Assembly (NCBI GenBank): GCA_937125225.1
Contig: CAKZLE010000020.1
Coordinates: 478,053 to 542,052 of the forward strand
Source of the DNA: an uncultured Spirochaetia bacterium
GTDB lineage: Bacteria; Spirochaetota; Spirochaetia; CAKZLE01
Reading direction: 5' to 3'
Length of the DNA: 64,000 nucleotides
The position numbers and the translations under genes were made by a program. Below, piece after piece: positions 36,418 through 45,054 of the stretch. Under the pieces are notes generated by a model, which saw nothing but the letters and a program-made list of their open reading frames with translations, ran no database searches and was not told the DNA's origin. Position 1 is the stretch's first letter; the number at the start of each line of letters is the position of its first letter.

Positions 36418-36443
36418 TAGTCTGCAGTAGTCTACTGCTCTTA

Positions 36444-36474
36444 TTGACAAAATATATCTACTATGAAAATATAG
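36444..36474 (+). promoter_or_regulatory. Promoter ahead of the guanidine riboswitch
   Basis: Consensus -35 TTGACA (36444-36449). The -10 is one of the overlapping A/T boxes at 36467-36474 (AAATAT/ATATAG), so start of transcription is near 36480, at the base of the first riboswitch hairpin. Confidence 0.55.
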
Positions 36475-36479
36475 CTCTA

Positions 36480-36527
36480 TTGTGAGGACGACTTCACAAC
36501 CGCAAGGTGATCATTCGGGACGGCCCG
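36480..36527 (+). promoter_or_regulatory. Guanidine-II (mini-ykkC) riboswitch
   Basis: Two adjacent hairpins each capped by an ACGR tetraloop, the defining feature of the class. Hairpin 1: arms 36480-36487 and 36492-36499 (one G-T pair) with loop ACGA (36488-36491). Hairpin 2: arms 36516-36519 and 36524-36527 with loop ACGG (36520-36523). A 16-base linker joins them. The ribosome site of the exporter gene (GGTGAGGTGAG, 36541-36551) follows at once, so guanidinium binding probably frees translation. The gene behind it encodes a Gdx-type guanidinium exporter, the classic partner. Confidence 0.9.
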
Positions 36528-36554
36528 TACAAATCCTAACGGTGAGGTGAGTCT

Positions 36555-36869
36555 ATGCCCCTATTCCTATTATTGATTGCTGGATGTTTTGAGGTCTCTT
36601 GGGCCTTCTTTGCAAAACAATCCTGCGGCTTTACCAAATTGACCCCAACACTATTGACCTTCTTATTTTTAGCACTCAGTACCTATTTCCTAGGTATTGC
36701 TGTGAAGACACTCTCTTTGAGTACCTCTTATGCGCTGTGGACGGCCATAGGAACTATTGGTACTCTCCTCATTGGTATCTTCTACTTTCATGAGGCGCTG
36801 TCTGTGGGTAAGATCGTCAGTATGGTACTGATCATAATAGGAATAGTGGGACTTGAAGTATGTTCATAG
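36555..36869 (+). CDS. gdx: Guanidinium exporter, SMR family (Gdx/SugE)
   Basis: 104 residues, four transmembrane helices, normal SMR size. The conserved acidic residue E13 lies in AGCFEVSWA; the FEVxWA pattern marks the Gdx branch, in contrast to AEVIGT of EmrE-type drug pumps. The SYALWTAIGTIGTLLIG segment of helix 3 also fits Gdx. It works as an antiparallel dimer that exchanges guanidinium for protons. Placed directly under a guanidine-II riboswitch, which makes the substrate assignment firm. Confidence 0.95.
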   Translation: MPLFLLLIAGCFEVSWAFFAKQSCGFTKLTPTLLTFLFLALSTYFLGIAVKTLSLSTSYALWTAIGTIGTLLIGIFYFHEALSVGKIVSMVLIIIGIVGLEVCS

Positions 36870-36903
36870 CTAAATTAAATTACATACAGAGAAGGAGTAT
36901 TCT

Positions 36904-37308
36904 ATGATCGGTGAAACGAATCTGACTGTCCTATTAGGGGCAATGGAACCAGTATTGGGAGAAGAGACTTATGTCTTTTGTAACGTGAAGAGAATAGATG
37001 AGAAGATGGATCTTGATAGGATCTGGGCTCTCGTCCGTGAGGACGAGGCCATGACTCTCATCTTGGAGAAAGCTACCGCTGATAATGCGGACCTACCGTA
37101 TGAATCCCTATTCAGCAGGATAACCTTGAATATCCATTCAAGTCTCGACGCTGTAGGATTGACTGCAGCTGTCGCAACGAAACTCTCAGCCTACGGGATC
37201 AGTGCGAATGTCGTTGCAGCATATTATCATGATCATATCTTCATCCAGCAGGAGAAGTCTATACAAGCTCTTGCAGCCCTTCAGGAATTGATTGAAGAGA
37301 ATAATTAG
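36904..37308 (+). CDS. ACT-domain protein (COG3602 type)
   Basis: 134 residues with two ACT-like halves; the second (RITLNIHSSLDAVGLTAAVATKLSAYGISANVVAAYYHDHIFI) shows the beta-alpha-beta pattern and the ligand-binding turn. The family is a small stand-alone ACT protein thought to bind amino acids; exact role unknown. AAGGAG precedes the ATG; it follows the gdx gene by 34 bases and may be read from the same transcript. Confidence 0.85.
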   Translation: MIGETNLTVLLGAMEPVLGEETYVFCNVKRIDEKMDLDRIWALVREDEAMTLILEKATADNADLPYESLFSRITLNIHSSLDAVGLTAAVATKLSAYGISANVVAAYYHDHIFIQQEKSIQALAALQELIEENN

Positions 37309-37658
37309 TACCTACTATTTTGGCTAGTCCCTCTCCGCTACGCATACACATAACCGGTGGGAGGTTGTGTTTACTTAGCAGGAAAACCTTGAAAAGAGAG
37401 ATCATGCTTCTTTTAGGTACCATAAAAGTCTCACTTTGGGGGTGAACATAAGAGTTCTTCCGGTGAAGTAGAGTTTCAAGGGAGGGTTCTCTCATACTAC
37501 CTTCATCTTGTCAGAATCGCAGAAGGTTATCTAAGTATCGTAACCATGAGGAATACAGGGGCAATCTAAAAAAGAATGATATAAAGAATAACCCTCTTTT
37601 TTCCCCTTAACCTAGAATATGATGATAAAATGATACGTATATTTCAATAGGGGATTCT
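37309..37658. other. Intergenic region ahead of the hybrid kinase gene
   Basis: 350 bases. No RNA, repeat or strong promoter was recognised; a 78-codon frame on the minus strand (37259-37495) has no coding character. The kinase gene has GGGGA ahead of its ATG. Confidence 0.5.
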
Positions 37659-40283
37659 ATGAGAAACATGAATATATTCCTACGCCTATTCTACTCGTTT
37701 GGCCTTATGGTACTACTTGCACTGATCATCGGTATCTTAGGGTTCATACAAGTAAATACTCTATGGGAATATACTGAAGGCCTCTATAACCACCCTCTTC
37801 AGGTGAGTAATGCCGTTCGCGATATTCAGATACAGATTACCGGTATCCATAGGAATATGAAGGACGTGGTCCTCTCAGAAAGCAATGAAGAGTTGTATGA
37901 GATACAGAAACTTATAGTAAATCAAGAAGCCTCGATCTTTGAGGATTTCGGGGTGATCGAAGAGCGGTTCTTAGGTGATCTCGATGATATCAAGAAAGCT
38001 TATGAGCTATTCCTAGCATGGGAACCTATCAGGAATGAGGTCATTGAACTCTATCTCGCAGGGGATCCTGTAGCAGCTGCTGCGATCACCAAGGGAAAAG
38101 GTGCTGATCATGTGAATCGGATGACTGAGGCAATGAACAAGATGGTCATCTATGCAGAGAGTAAGGCGCAGGAGTTCTATCGAGAAGCAGAAGCTGAGAG
38201 ACAGATTATGATAAATCAACTGATCGTCTCAATGCTGCTCGTTACAATCCTTGCGGTACTTATCGCTTTCTTGTTACTCAGGAAGACGATAAGACCTATT
38301 CAAGATATGAGGGATCATCTTAAAGATGTCATTCGTATCAATGAAGAGCAGGCCTCCTCGATTCTTGATCTTGAGAAGCAACGGTTCAATAAAGTCATCA
38401 AGACTTCCCCATTTCCTGCCATGGTGCATGATGAAGAGGGGGAGATCCTTATCTTCAGTGATCGTCTGAATGCTCTATCTGCAACACCTGTAGGCAATGT
38501 AACAAGTCTTGAGATATGGCTAGAGCACTGCTTCTCCTCTCTCCCGGATGAGGAATTACAGGTGATCAGGGACCACTTCTTCTCAAATGATCAATCCTTG
38601 AGAGATCTGATTGATATCGAATTGGTAGACCCCCAAGGGAAGAGAAGAAGTTGGAATTTCACCACGGCAGTCCTTGGAAAAGATTCCCAAGGGAAAGAGC
38701 AATTTCTGACAATCGCTTCTGATAATACTCTGCAAAAAGAGAACTCCCTGCGTATCTCAGCTGAGCGAGAGAGACTTGCGGTTACCATGAGAAGTATCGG
38801 TGATGGAGTGATCACTACCGATATCGATGGGAATGTGCAGCTGATCAATAGAATCGCAGAAGAATTGACGGGATGGACTCAGGCAGAGGCATTCGGTAGA
38901 CCTCTTGAGCAGGTATTCAATATCATTCATGAAAGTACTCGAGAAAAACATATTAACCCGGTTATGAAAGTCCTTGAGACTGGAATGATCATAGAACTTG
39001 AGAATCATACTGTCTTGATCTCAAAAGATGGTAGTGAACGGGTCATTGCCGATAGTGGAGCACCTATCCGTGACATGAATAGTCAGATCATTGGTGTTGT
39101 CCTGGTCTTTAGAGATGAGACAGAGAAACGTCTATTACTGAGACAGAGTCAGAAGAATGAGAAACTAGAATCTCTTGGAGTCTTAGCAGGCGGACTTGCG
39201 CATGATTTCAATAATATACTCAGTGGTCTGTTCGGAAACATAGAGTTGGCATTAGAGATGAATAAGGATCCAATCATAGATGAGTTCCTGATAAAATCCA
39301 TAAAGGCTTTTGATAGGGCAAAGGGGATAACCTCCCAATTATTGACTTTCTCAAGGGGTGGCGCCCCTCTTAGAAGAGTCGAGGATATTGGTAAACTGAT
39401 CGAAAAGAACGCCTCTTTTGTAGTATCTGGAACGAATGTCGTGGTTGAAACTCATATTGAGCCAGATATATGGAACTGTAATGTAGATAGGAATCAACTC
39501 GGACAGGTGATAGATAATCTTGTGATCAATGCCCAACAGGCAATGCCTACCGGTGGTGTTGTAACTATCAATGCCTCCAATACAGTAGTGACGAACAGTT
39601 CAATTAACGAGGAAGATAAAGATCCTGGGGAATATGTCGCAATCGAGGTCCTAGATACCGGAGCAGGTATGAAGCCTGAAGTGCTCCAAAAGATCTATGA
39701 TCCGTTCTTCACGACAAAAGAGGCAGGCAACGGTTTGGGTCTTGCCACCTGTTTCTCTATCATCAAACGCCATGAGGGCTATATTGAGGTCTCCTCTCAG
39801 GTAGGTAAGGGAAGTGTGTTCACCATCTATCTTCCTCGAGCTACAAGCCAATCCGGGATAATCCAGAATAAGAAGGATCTAGTCCATCAGGGAAGTGGTT
39901 ATATACTCATCATGGATGATGAGAAGGCCATTTTGCATGTTCTCAAGACCATGCTAGTCTCAATGGGGTATCAGGTGGTGCTAGCAAAGAATAGCGAGGA
40001 AGCCATTTCTCGAACACAAGAACTCATATCTGATAATCAGCCACTACGCATGGCCATTCTCGATCTGACGATCCCTGGAGAGGCTGGAGGTTCAAAAGTG
40101 CGGAAATCGATCACAAATCTCTTCCCCTCCTGCATCACCATAGCCTCAAGTGGATACTCCAATAACCCCATCATGGCTAACCCTAAAGAATCCGGATTTT
40201 CTGGAAGTCTTAATAAACCTTTCAGGTTAAAAGAGTTGAACAGTCTCATGAATCGGTATCTTGGAGCTGAAGGCAGAAGTTAG
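37659..40283 (+). CDS. Membrane hybrid histidine kinase with two PAS domains and C-terminal receiver
   Basis: 874 residues: transmembrane helix 10-32; a 150-residue four-helix-bundle sensor (the region RDIQIQITGIHRNMKDVV resembles chemoreceptor ligand domains); second helix near 188-208; PAS at about 245-365 and 372-490 (the second well conserved: GDGVITTDIDGNVQLINRIAEELTG); HisKA with H515 (GGLAHDFNNIL); HATPase with DTGAGM and GNGLGLAT; receiver domain at about 745-870 with phospho-acceptor D802. No partner regulator adjoins it. The DFNNIL-type HisKA and fused receiver are typical of global redox or metabolite sensors. Confidence 0.92.
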   Translation: MRNMNIFLRLFYSFGLMVLLALIIGILGFIQVNTLWEYTEGLYNHPLQVSNAVRDIQIQITGIHRNMKDVVLSESNEELYEIQKLIVNQEASIFEDFGVIEERFLGDLDDIKKAYELFLAWEPIRNEVIELYLAGDPVAAAAITKGKGADHVNRMTEAMNKMVIYAESKAQEFYREAEAERQIMINQLIVSMLLVTILAVLIAFLLLRKTIRPIQDMRDHLKDVIRINEEQASSILDLEKQRFNKVIKTSPFPAMVHDEEGEILIFSDRLNALSATPVGNVTSLEIWLEHCFSSLPDEELQVIRDHFFSNDQSLRDLIDIELVDPQGKRRSWNFTTAVLGKDSQGKEQFLTIASDNTLQKENSLRISAERERLAVTMRSIGDGVITTDIDGNVQLINRIAEELTGWTQAEAFGRPLEQVFNIIHESTREKHINPVMKVLETGMIIELENHTVLISKDGSERVIADSGAPIRDMNSQIIGVVLVFRDETEKRLLLRQSQKNEKLESLGVLAGGLAHDFNNILSGLFGNIELALEMNKDPIIDEFLIKSIKAFDRAKGITSQLLTFSRGGAPLRRVEDIGKLIEKNASFVVSGTNVVVETHIEPDIWNCNVDRNQLGQVIDNLVINAQQAMPTGGVVTINASNTVVTNSSINEEDKDPGEYVAIEVLDTGAGMKPEVLQKIYDPFFTTKEAGNGLGLATCFSIIKRHEGYIEVSSQVGKGSVFTIYLPRATSQSGIIQNKKDLVHQGSGYILIMDDEKAILHVLKTMLVSMGYQVVLAKNSEEAISRTQELISDNQPLRMAILDLTIPGEAGGSKVRKSITNLFPSCITIASSGYSNNPIMANPKESGFSGSLNKPFRLKELNSLMNRYLGAEGRS

Positions 40284-40356
40284 CGATTCTCTGATCAATG
40301 ATCTCTTTACCCATATGTACCTACATATTGATTACGCAAAGAGGTTTGTATAAAAC

Positions 40357-40422
40357 AATATAGTGTTGACTATATTATATAAGTTTAGTATTTACTATAA
40401 TATAGTACTTGTGATATATAGT
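40357..40422. promoter_or_regulatory. Promoter with clustered TATAGT/ACTATA operator half-sites
   Basis: Contains AATATAGT-GTTG-ACTATATT (40357-40376), a perfect 15-bp palindrome TACTATA-A-TATAGTA (40393-40407) and a further ATATAGT (40416-40422). A -35-like TTGACT (40366-40371) is embedded in the first site, with TATTTA (40389-40394) as -10. The same TATAGT-N4-ACTATA arrangement with embedded TTGACT recurs ahead of the gene at 41561. The binding protein is unknown. Confidence 0.7.
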
Positions 40423-40567
40423 GAAACCCATGACAAAGATGATGGGAGCGAGCTCTATAAGAGATGTATTGGTGTGGAGTCTACACGGTAACGATGAGAA
40501 TATGAGGTAATAAGATCCTTTTTCTTTCATAGAGGATCTTGTATATACTGGAACGGGGGAGGAGTCT

Positions 40568-41284
40568 ATGAACAATGATCTTTTCAAGGTGATGATCAAC
40601 GATATCAAAGAAGAGCCAAAAGGAACCAAATCCTTCTATTTCGCTATACCTGATGGAATGAGTTGGGGAGCAGGTGCTGATATCCATGTCGCACATCCTG
40701 ATTTCATGTCCTCCAACCAACCCGATAAATCCCTGATACGGCATATGTCCATTATGACATTACCGGAAGAGGGAAAGCTTGGGATCACTACTCGTGTGCC
40801 TGGAAGTGGATCTGATTATAAAAGACGATTGGGAAGCTTGGCAATTGGTGATGAGTTAGTCCTGTTCAAACTAGGTAATAGGATCCCCTTGAGACGTGAA
40901 GGGCGCCCTGTCGTACTCATCTCCATGGGTGTAGGTACTGCAACTATGCGCCCTATGCTATTGAGTTGGTCAAAGGATCCTACTGGAATCCCCTCAGTCA
41001 CCAATCTTGTGGTAAGTAGACCACGACAGTTCGTGTTCAGAGATGAGTTAGAGTCTCTGACTGAAAGAGCATTGGTGCAGAACTTCTCAGATGATAGAAA
41101 AGATTTCTATCGAGATTTGAACGAACGAGATTTTGAAGCTGATAGTATCTTCTTTATTGTAGGTAGTGACAACTTTCTTATAGAGGTGATCCAACAGCTA
41201 AAAGCTAGAGGGATCAATCCCGATAGTATAGAGGTCGATCTGAAACCTGATAAACGTGCTTTGATTATCGAAGGGGTCCGGTAG
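40568..41284 (+). CDS. Flavin (FNR-like) oxidoreductase
   Basis: 238 residues with the ferredoxin-NADP reductase layout: an FAD barrel (about 1-105; the RHMSIMTLP segment stands for the RxYS flavin motif) and a nucleotide-binding half with VVLISMGVGTATMRPML near 120 and FFIVGSDNFLIEV near 195. No Fe-S cysteines. Probably moves electrons between NAD(P)H and an iron-sulfur partner, perhaps the membrane Fe-S protein at 41561, whose promoter shares the same operator. Strong ribosome site GGGGGAGGAG. Confidence 0.82.
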   Translation: MNNDLFKVMINDIKEEPKGTKSFYFAIPDGMSWGAGADIHVAHPDFMSSNQPDKSLIRHMSIMTLPEEGKLGITTRVPGSGSDYKRRLGSLAIGDELVLFKLGNRIPLRREGRPVVLISMGVGTATMRPMLLSWSKDPTGIPSVTNLVVSRPRQFVFRDELESLTERALVQNFSDDRKDFYRDLNERDFEADSIFFIVGSDNFLIEVIQQLKARGINPDSIEVDLKPDKRALIIEGVR

Positions 41285-41407
41285 CAGGTCGAAAGTTGCT
41301 AGAGAGTTGATCCTACAAGGGATACCGTTATACTCTCAAGCTTCCCTCTTACGGCCTGAGAATGATGATGTACAGAAAATAAAAAGACCAATATATAAAT
41401 CACACTT

Positions 41408-41475
41408 ATTATAGTATTGACTAAAATAGTTGAAACGTGTAAAACATGGATACTAATTATAGTTATTACTATAGT
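41408..41475. promoter_or_regulatory. Second promoter with TATAGT-N4-ACTATA operator-like sites
   Basis: TATAGT-ATTG-ACTAAA (41410-41425) with embedded TTGACT (41417-41422), and a perfect TATAGT-TATT-ACTATA (41458-41473) overlapping another TATAGT (41470-41475). The layout repeats that of 40357-40422, suggesting one regulator for both redox genes. Confidence 0.7.
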
Positions 41476-41560
41476 TAAGAATTACGGTATATGAAAGCTT
41501 GATCCTCTTACCGAAAGATTTGGTATCAGGTGTAAAAGATAAGAATTCAGGAGAGATGAG

Positions 41561-42283
41561 ATGAGAACGAATAGGGCAATGACAGGATCGAGAAAGGTAC
41601 AGTGGGTAAGGAGAATCACGCAGTTCGTGTTCTTTGGATTATTGTTGACAGGTCTCTATATGGATCTAAGGATGGTTCTTATCGTCTTTCTTCCCGCTTC
41701 ATTGCTGTTCGGGAACTTCTTTTGCGGATGGGCCTGTCCCTATGGATCTCTTCAGGAGTTGATGGGAAATATCGGGAATCTGATCTTCAAGAAAAAATTC
41801 AAGATGCCAAAGAACATTCAGAAATATCTGCAGTATCTACGGTATGTCCTGTTCTTGATCCTGATAGTTGGAGTACTAGATCTTGTTCTCACTCCAATCA
41901 ATGGTTATGGGACCTTCCTCGGTCAGTTCTCTGAAGATTCGACAAACGCTGCATCGACGGTAGCTCTTGGGATCATGCTCTTCTATCTAGTCTTGGGACT
42001 CTTCTTCGAGAGACCCTTTTGTAACTACCTCTGTACAGAGGCTGCTAAATACGGTATTGCCAGCATGACAAGGATCTTCTCAATCAAGAGAGATGAGGCT
42101 AGCTGTATCAGTTGTAAGAAGTGTGATAGAGCCTGCCCGATGAACATTGAAGTATCGGTGCATGAGCAAGTAAGAAACGGACAATGTATCAACTGTATGA
42201 AATGTATTGATGCCTGTCCTGTAGCAGGTACCTTGAGTTACTCTAGGGTGAGACTACCTATCGGAAAGAAAACAAAACAGTAA
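41561..42283 (+). CDS. Membrane iron-sulfur protein, NapH/YccM type
   Basis: 240 residues. Hydrophobic helices near 15-32, 37-52, 95-115 and 135-155; the CGWACPYG motif after helix 2 and CNYLC after helix 4 are hallmarks of the NapH/NosR-like polyferredoxin family. Two [4Fe-4S] motifs at the C-terminus: CISCKKCDRAC and CINCMKCIDAC, each followed by P. Passes electrons across or along the inner membrane. Likely partner of the flavoprotein at 40568 given the shared operator, although 276 bases separate the genes. Confidence 0.9.
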   Translation: MRTNRAMTGSRKVQWVRRITQFVFFGLLLTGLYMDLRMVLIVFLPASLLFGNFFCGWACPYGSLQELMGNIGNLIFKKKFKMPKNIQKYLQYLRYVLFLILIVGVLDLVLTPINGYGTFLGQFSEDSTNAASTVALGIMLFYLVLGLFFERPFCNYLCTEAAKYGIASMTRIFSIKRDEASCISCKKCDRACPMNIEVSVHEQVRNGQCINCMKCIDACPVAGTLSYSRVRLPIGKKTKQ

Positions 42284-42392
42284 TATAAGGATTGTCTGAT
42301 CCTCAAAGTAGGGATGCAGGGTTACTTAGTTATTGTATGTGATGTTCTACATATAGGATCTTCATGATATAAAATAGATGTCCCAATCAAAT

Positions 42393-42440
42393 AGGAGGTC
42401 TTCGGTCGATTAAGACCGAAGACCTCCTCTCATCTTCATG
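42393..42440. terminator. Long hairpin between convergent genes
   Basis: Perfect 15-bp stem (42393-42407 with 42414-42428), six-base loop, then CTCATCTTC. The tail is pyrimidine-rich rather than a clean T-run. It separates the Fe-S protein gene from the convergent DUF1566 gene and probably ends both transcripts. Confidence 0.75.
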
Positions 42441-42478
42441 CTGTATAAATACCTGAAAGAGAATCCTTCTTAAGGATA

Positions 42479-43702
42479 TTATTGAATATCCCGTACGAGT
42501 CTCACGAAGTTATCGATCGAGATATAGTCAGTTGCCATCTCTGATGCAAGTTCATACTCTTCAGCTGTGCCGGTCTTTGGGTCTGACCTTTGTGCACCAG
42601 CACCGTGCCAGTCATAGTAGGTATCTGCATCACTGTTCTTCTTACTCCAAGCCTGACCAAAAGCTACATAACATGCAGTGTATTTGAAGTCTCCCTGGGT
42701 AGTACTAGTCCAGAAATAATAGGAATCTTCCTCAGATTCGAATTGCTCAACAGTGGTGTTGAAGTATTCAGTATCAATTGCAGGGAAAGTAGTCTTCTCA
42801 TAATCAACGAGACTCTGAAGCTCTTTAGAGTTTGGAAGCCTCCAATCGGAATATCCTGCTAACTCTGAGGAGTTTGCATAGGCGAGAGCTTCTAACCAAT
42901 CCATAGTCTCAACGCTGTCATTCTGTGCCCACATGAGATGTGTTGAATTATCTGAGACTGTCTCATCCCCATTATCGGTATAATCCATCTCATACAGTGA
43001 GGTCTCTCCACGTACGGCTCTGACATAACAACCTGGCACCATGATATCATCTGACTCACTGAAGGCTGTCCCATCGAAATAATAACTAGTCTCATACGAT
43101 TTGATATGTCCATCAGCAAAGTTGAACCCGAACCCACCAAGTAACGAACCATGATCTTCATAGTCTTGGACACCATTCTTCACATAGAGAGTGGATGACC
43201 AGTACTGTCCGGCGAAGAGCAGTCTGTCATATTCGAAATCAAAATAGTCAGTATCGATATAAGGTTGGCTATCTCCGTCAGGGATGATCTCACCTTCGAA
43301 GTAGGCGAGAGAGTAGAGTTCTTTGATACTAGGCAGTCTCCAGTCATCATAGCCCCCAACCTCTAAGTCCTCGCAGTAGGCTACTGCTTCGTCATAAGTG
43401 TATCTGCTGAAATCCGGAGTCTGCTGCCACATAAGACCGGTGTTCAGATCGGTCACCGTAGCATCTCCATTATCTTCATAGGAGAGTTCGTTGCCGGTGA
43501 TCGTTGAATCTGCACCATAGTAGGGGCTTGATTCATCAACATCTTCGATAAGGCTCCCCTCACTATCATAGGTCGTTTTCTGTCCGGTATCAGGGAGTCT
43601 GAACTCTGTGATCTCTGTATTAGTCTTGTCATCAGTCTCAGTTGACATACATCCTGTAAGTATGATGATGAGTACCATCACCAGCAATAAAAGTCTTTTC
43701 AT
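42479..43702 (-). CDS. Lipoprotein with two DUF1566 (Lcl C-terminal-like) domains
   Basis: 407 residues from ATG 43702 (GAGGG ahead). The frame is open further upstream, but the signal peptide begins here; lipobox IILTGC. Two DUF1566 units, recognisable by GLMWQQTPD...AVAYCEDLEVGGYDDWRLPSIKEL (about 85-215) and HLMWAQND...LAYANSSELAGYSDWRLPNSKEL (about 255-400). The domain occurs in surface adhesins and C-type-lectin-like proteins. It follows the membrane AraC regulator by 97 bases on the same strand. Confidence 0.88.
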   Translation of the reverse strand: MKRLLLLVMVLIIILTGCMSTETDDKTNTEITEFRLPDTGQKTTYDSEGSLIEDVDESSPYYGADSTITGNELSYEDNGDATVTDLNTGLMWQQTPDFSRYTYDEAVAYCEDLEVGGYDDWRLPSIKELYSLAYFEGEIIPDGDSQPYIDTDYFDFEYDRLLFAGQYWSSTLYVKNGVQDYEDHGSLLGGFGFNFADGHIKSYETSYYFDGTAFSESDDIMVPGCYVRAVRGETSLYEMDYTDNGDETVSDNSTHLMWAQNDSVETMDWLEALAYANSSELAGYSDWRLPNSKELQSLVDYEKTTFPAIDTEYFNTTVEQFESEEDSYYFWTSTTQGDFKYTACYVAFGQAWSKKNSDADTYYDWHGAGAQRSDPKTGTAEEYELASEMATDYISIDNFVRLVRDIQ

Positions 43703-43799
43703 CTGTTTTCCCTCAATATGTGGTTTTGTGGTTCCAAATATATAAGATATGTAGATCTGCATCGTCCAAATGGTGCGATTTGGACACATTCATACTAAA

Positions 43800-44891
43800 T
43801 CAGGACATTCTTATGGACTTCTTGTACTGACTAGGAGTCTGTCCATAACGGGTTTTGAAGAGACTGTTGAAACTCGATTTCGAGTTGAAACCAGAATCTA
43901 GGGCATGATCTAGGATATTGAATCTGTTCTCTGTATCCTCTTCTAGCCTTTTGCAAACCTCTTCAAGCCGGTATTGGTTCACATACTGATAGAAGTTCAT
44001 GGACCGACCATTGTTGAGAATCGATGATATCTGGTGTCTCGATATGTCAACGGCCTCTGCAAGATCATAGACTGAGAGGACCGGATTAAGGTAGAGTCTC
44101 TCTTTTACCAATATGGCATCCATCTTCTCAAGAAGTTGTAGCTGCTCAGGATTCTCATCGGTAGGTCTCTTCACCGGTTCAGTCTCCTTGATGGAGGATT
44201 CGGCTTTTGGGAAGATCTGTCGTTGTCTGAGACCGAAGAAGATGAGATAGAGGGTGAAGAAGAGGAACATGCACAGATGTAAGGATTCGATGACGATATA
44301 CTCCTGTAAAGGAGTGTTCTCGATCAAGAGATTGAGGAGAGTGAGTATCACAAACAGTACCGGTAGTAGGGTGAACCAGACCAATTTGATCTCACCATTC
44401 TCATAGGCAAAGGTCTCTTTTATTCTCTTCCTATGGACATATAATGATTGAAGAGATAAGAGCCCATATCCAAGGAAGACGATGATATTGACCAGTCCGA
44501 AATATGCGAAGAGGGAGAAGTCACTATTCATCGGTTCGACAGGTCCCCCTGGATGGATGGGGGCAGGATTGAGAATAAAGAGGGTATAGAATATTGAGAA
44601 GATGATGAAATGGGGCCAATACTGGATCTTCTTCTCATACTGTTTCGTTATCTCTTTGAGATACAGGTAGAGAAACGGTCCATGAAGTAGGGTGAATGAT
44701 TGATTGATGACCCGTGAGAAGGTTGACCAGGAAAGTTCGAAATGGAGGAGTATCTGTTGCAAAAAGGGTAGGCTGAATATGATCAACCAACAGATAAGTA
44801 TATGATCAGAGCGCACCTTCTTCTTCTTTGAGGCAATGAGGATGATTCCGAATAGTACATGTGAAACTGCGATGATACTGATTTCCCACAT
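43800..44891 (-). CDS. AraC regulator with N-terminal multi-pass membrane domain
   Basis: 363 residues. The first 215 hold about seven hydrophobic helices (from ISIIAVSHVLFGIILIA onward); the last 110 are an AraC DNA-binding domain (SVYDLAEAVDISRHQISSILN and NILDHALDSGFNSKSSFNSLFKTRYG). Such proteins sense membrane-accessible signals and bind DNA from the membrane. There is no Shine-Dalgarno ahead of ATG 44891; the promoter at 44901-44928 would give an almost leaderless message. Probably controls the DUF1566 lipoprotein gene behind it. Confidence 0.88.
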   Translation of the reverse strand: MWEISIIAVSHVLFGIILIASKKKKVRSDHILICWLIIFSLPFLQQILLHFELSWSTFSRVINQSFTLLHGPFLYLYLKEITKQYEKKIQYWPHFIIFSIFYTLFILNPAPIHPGGPVEPMNSDFSLFAYFGLVNIIVFLGYGLLSLQSLYVHRKRIKETFAYENGEIKLVWFTLLPVLFVILTLLNLLIENTPLQEYIVIESLHLCMFLFFTLYLIFFGLRQRQIFPKAESSIKETEPVKRPTDENPEQLQLLEKMDAILVKERLYLNPVLSVYDLAEAVDISRHQISSILNNGRSMNFYQYVNQYRLEEVCKRLEEDTENRFNILDHALDSGFNSKSSFNSLFKTRYGQTPSQYKKSIRMS

Positions 44892-44900
44892 AGGGTGAAT

Positions 44901-44928
44901 CTTATACTAAAGGTACTCTGTAGGGCAA
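44901..44928 (-). promoter_or_regulatory. Promoter of the membrane AraC gene
   Basis: On the minus strand, TTGCCC (44928-44923), 16-base spacer, TATAAG (44906-44901). The RNA start would fall near 44894, about three bases before the ATG, in line with the missing ribosome site. Confidence 0.5.
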
Positions 44929-44996
44929 GCAAGATAAGAAGGTATCATTGATGATAGCCTATGAGGAGCATGAAAGGATCTCATTGATTCAGAAAT

Positions 44997-45037
44997 AAAA
45001 AAGGACTTTGCTCATAGTATGGTCAAAGTCCTTTTTT
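44997..45037. terminator. Bidirectional intrinsic terminator
   Basis: 14-base arms 44997-45010 and 45024-45037 that include A6 and T6 runs, 13-base loop. It ends the gene at 45055 on the minus strand; being symmetric, it also stops RNA arriving from the left. Confidence 0.85.
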
Positions 45038-45054
45038 AGTGTGCAATAGAACCT

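Noticed and set aside
36480..36499. TTGTGA...TTCACAA looks like a Rex redox operator
   Set aside because: The spacing is 20 bases instead of 18 and the centre is GGACGAC; together with the second ACGG hairpin it is the first stem of a guanidine-II riboswitch.
37259..37495. 78-codon minus-strand frame behind the ACT gene
   Set aside because: It overlaps the end of the ACT gene, has no ribosome site or family features, and reads like random translation.
40393..40407. 15-bp 7-1-7 palindrome resembling a Fur/PerR box
   Set aside because: The geometry fits, but the sequence TACTATA-A-TATAGTA is not the PerR/Fur consensus, and the companion sites have a four-base spacer. Left as an unnamed operator.
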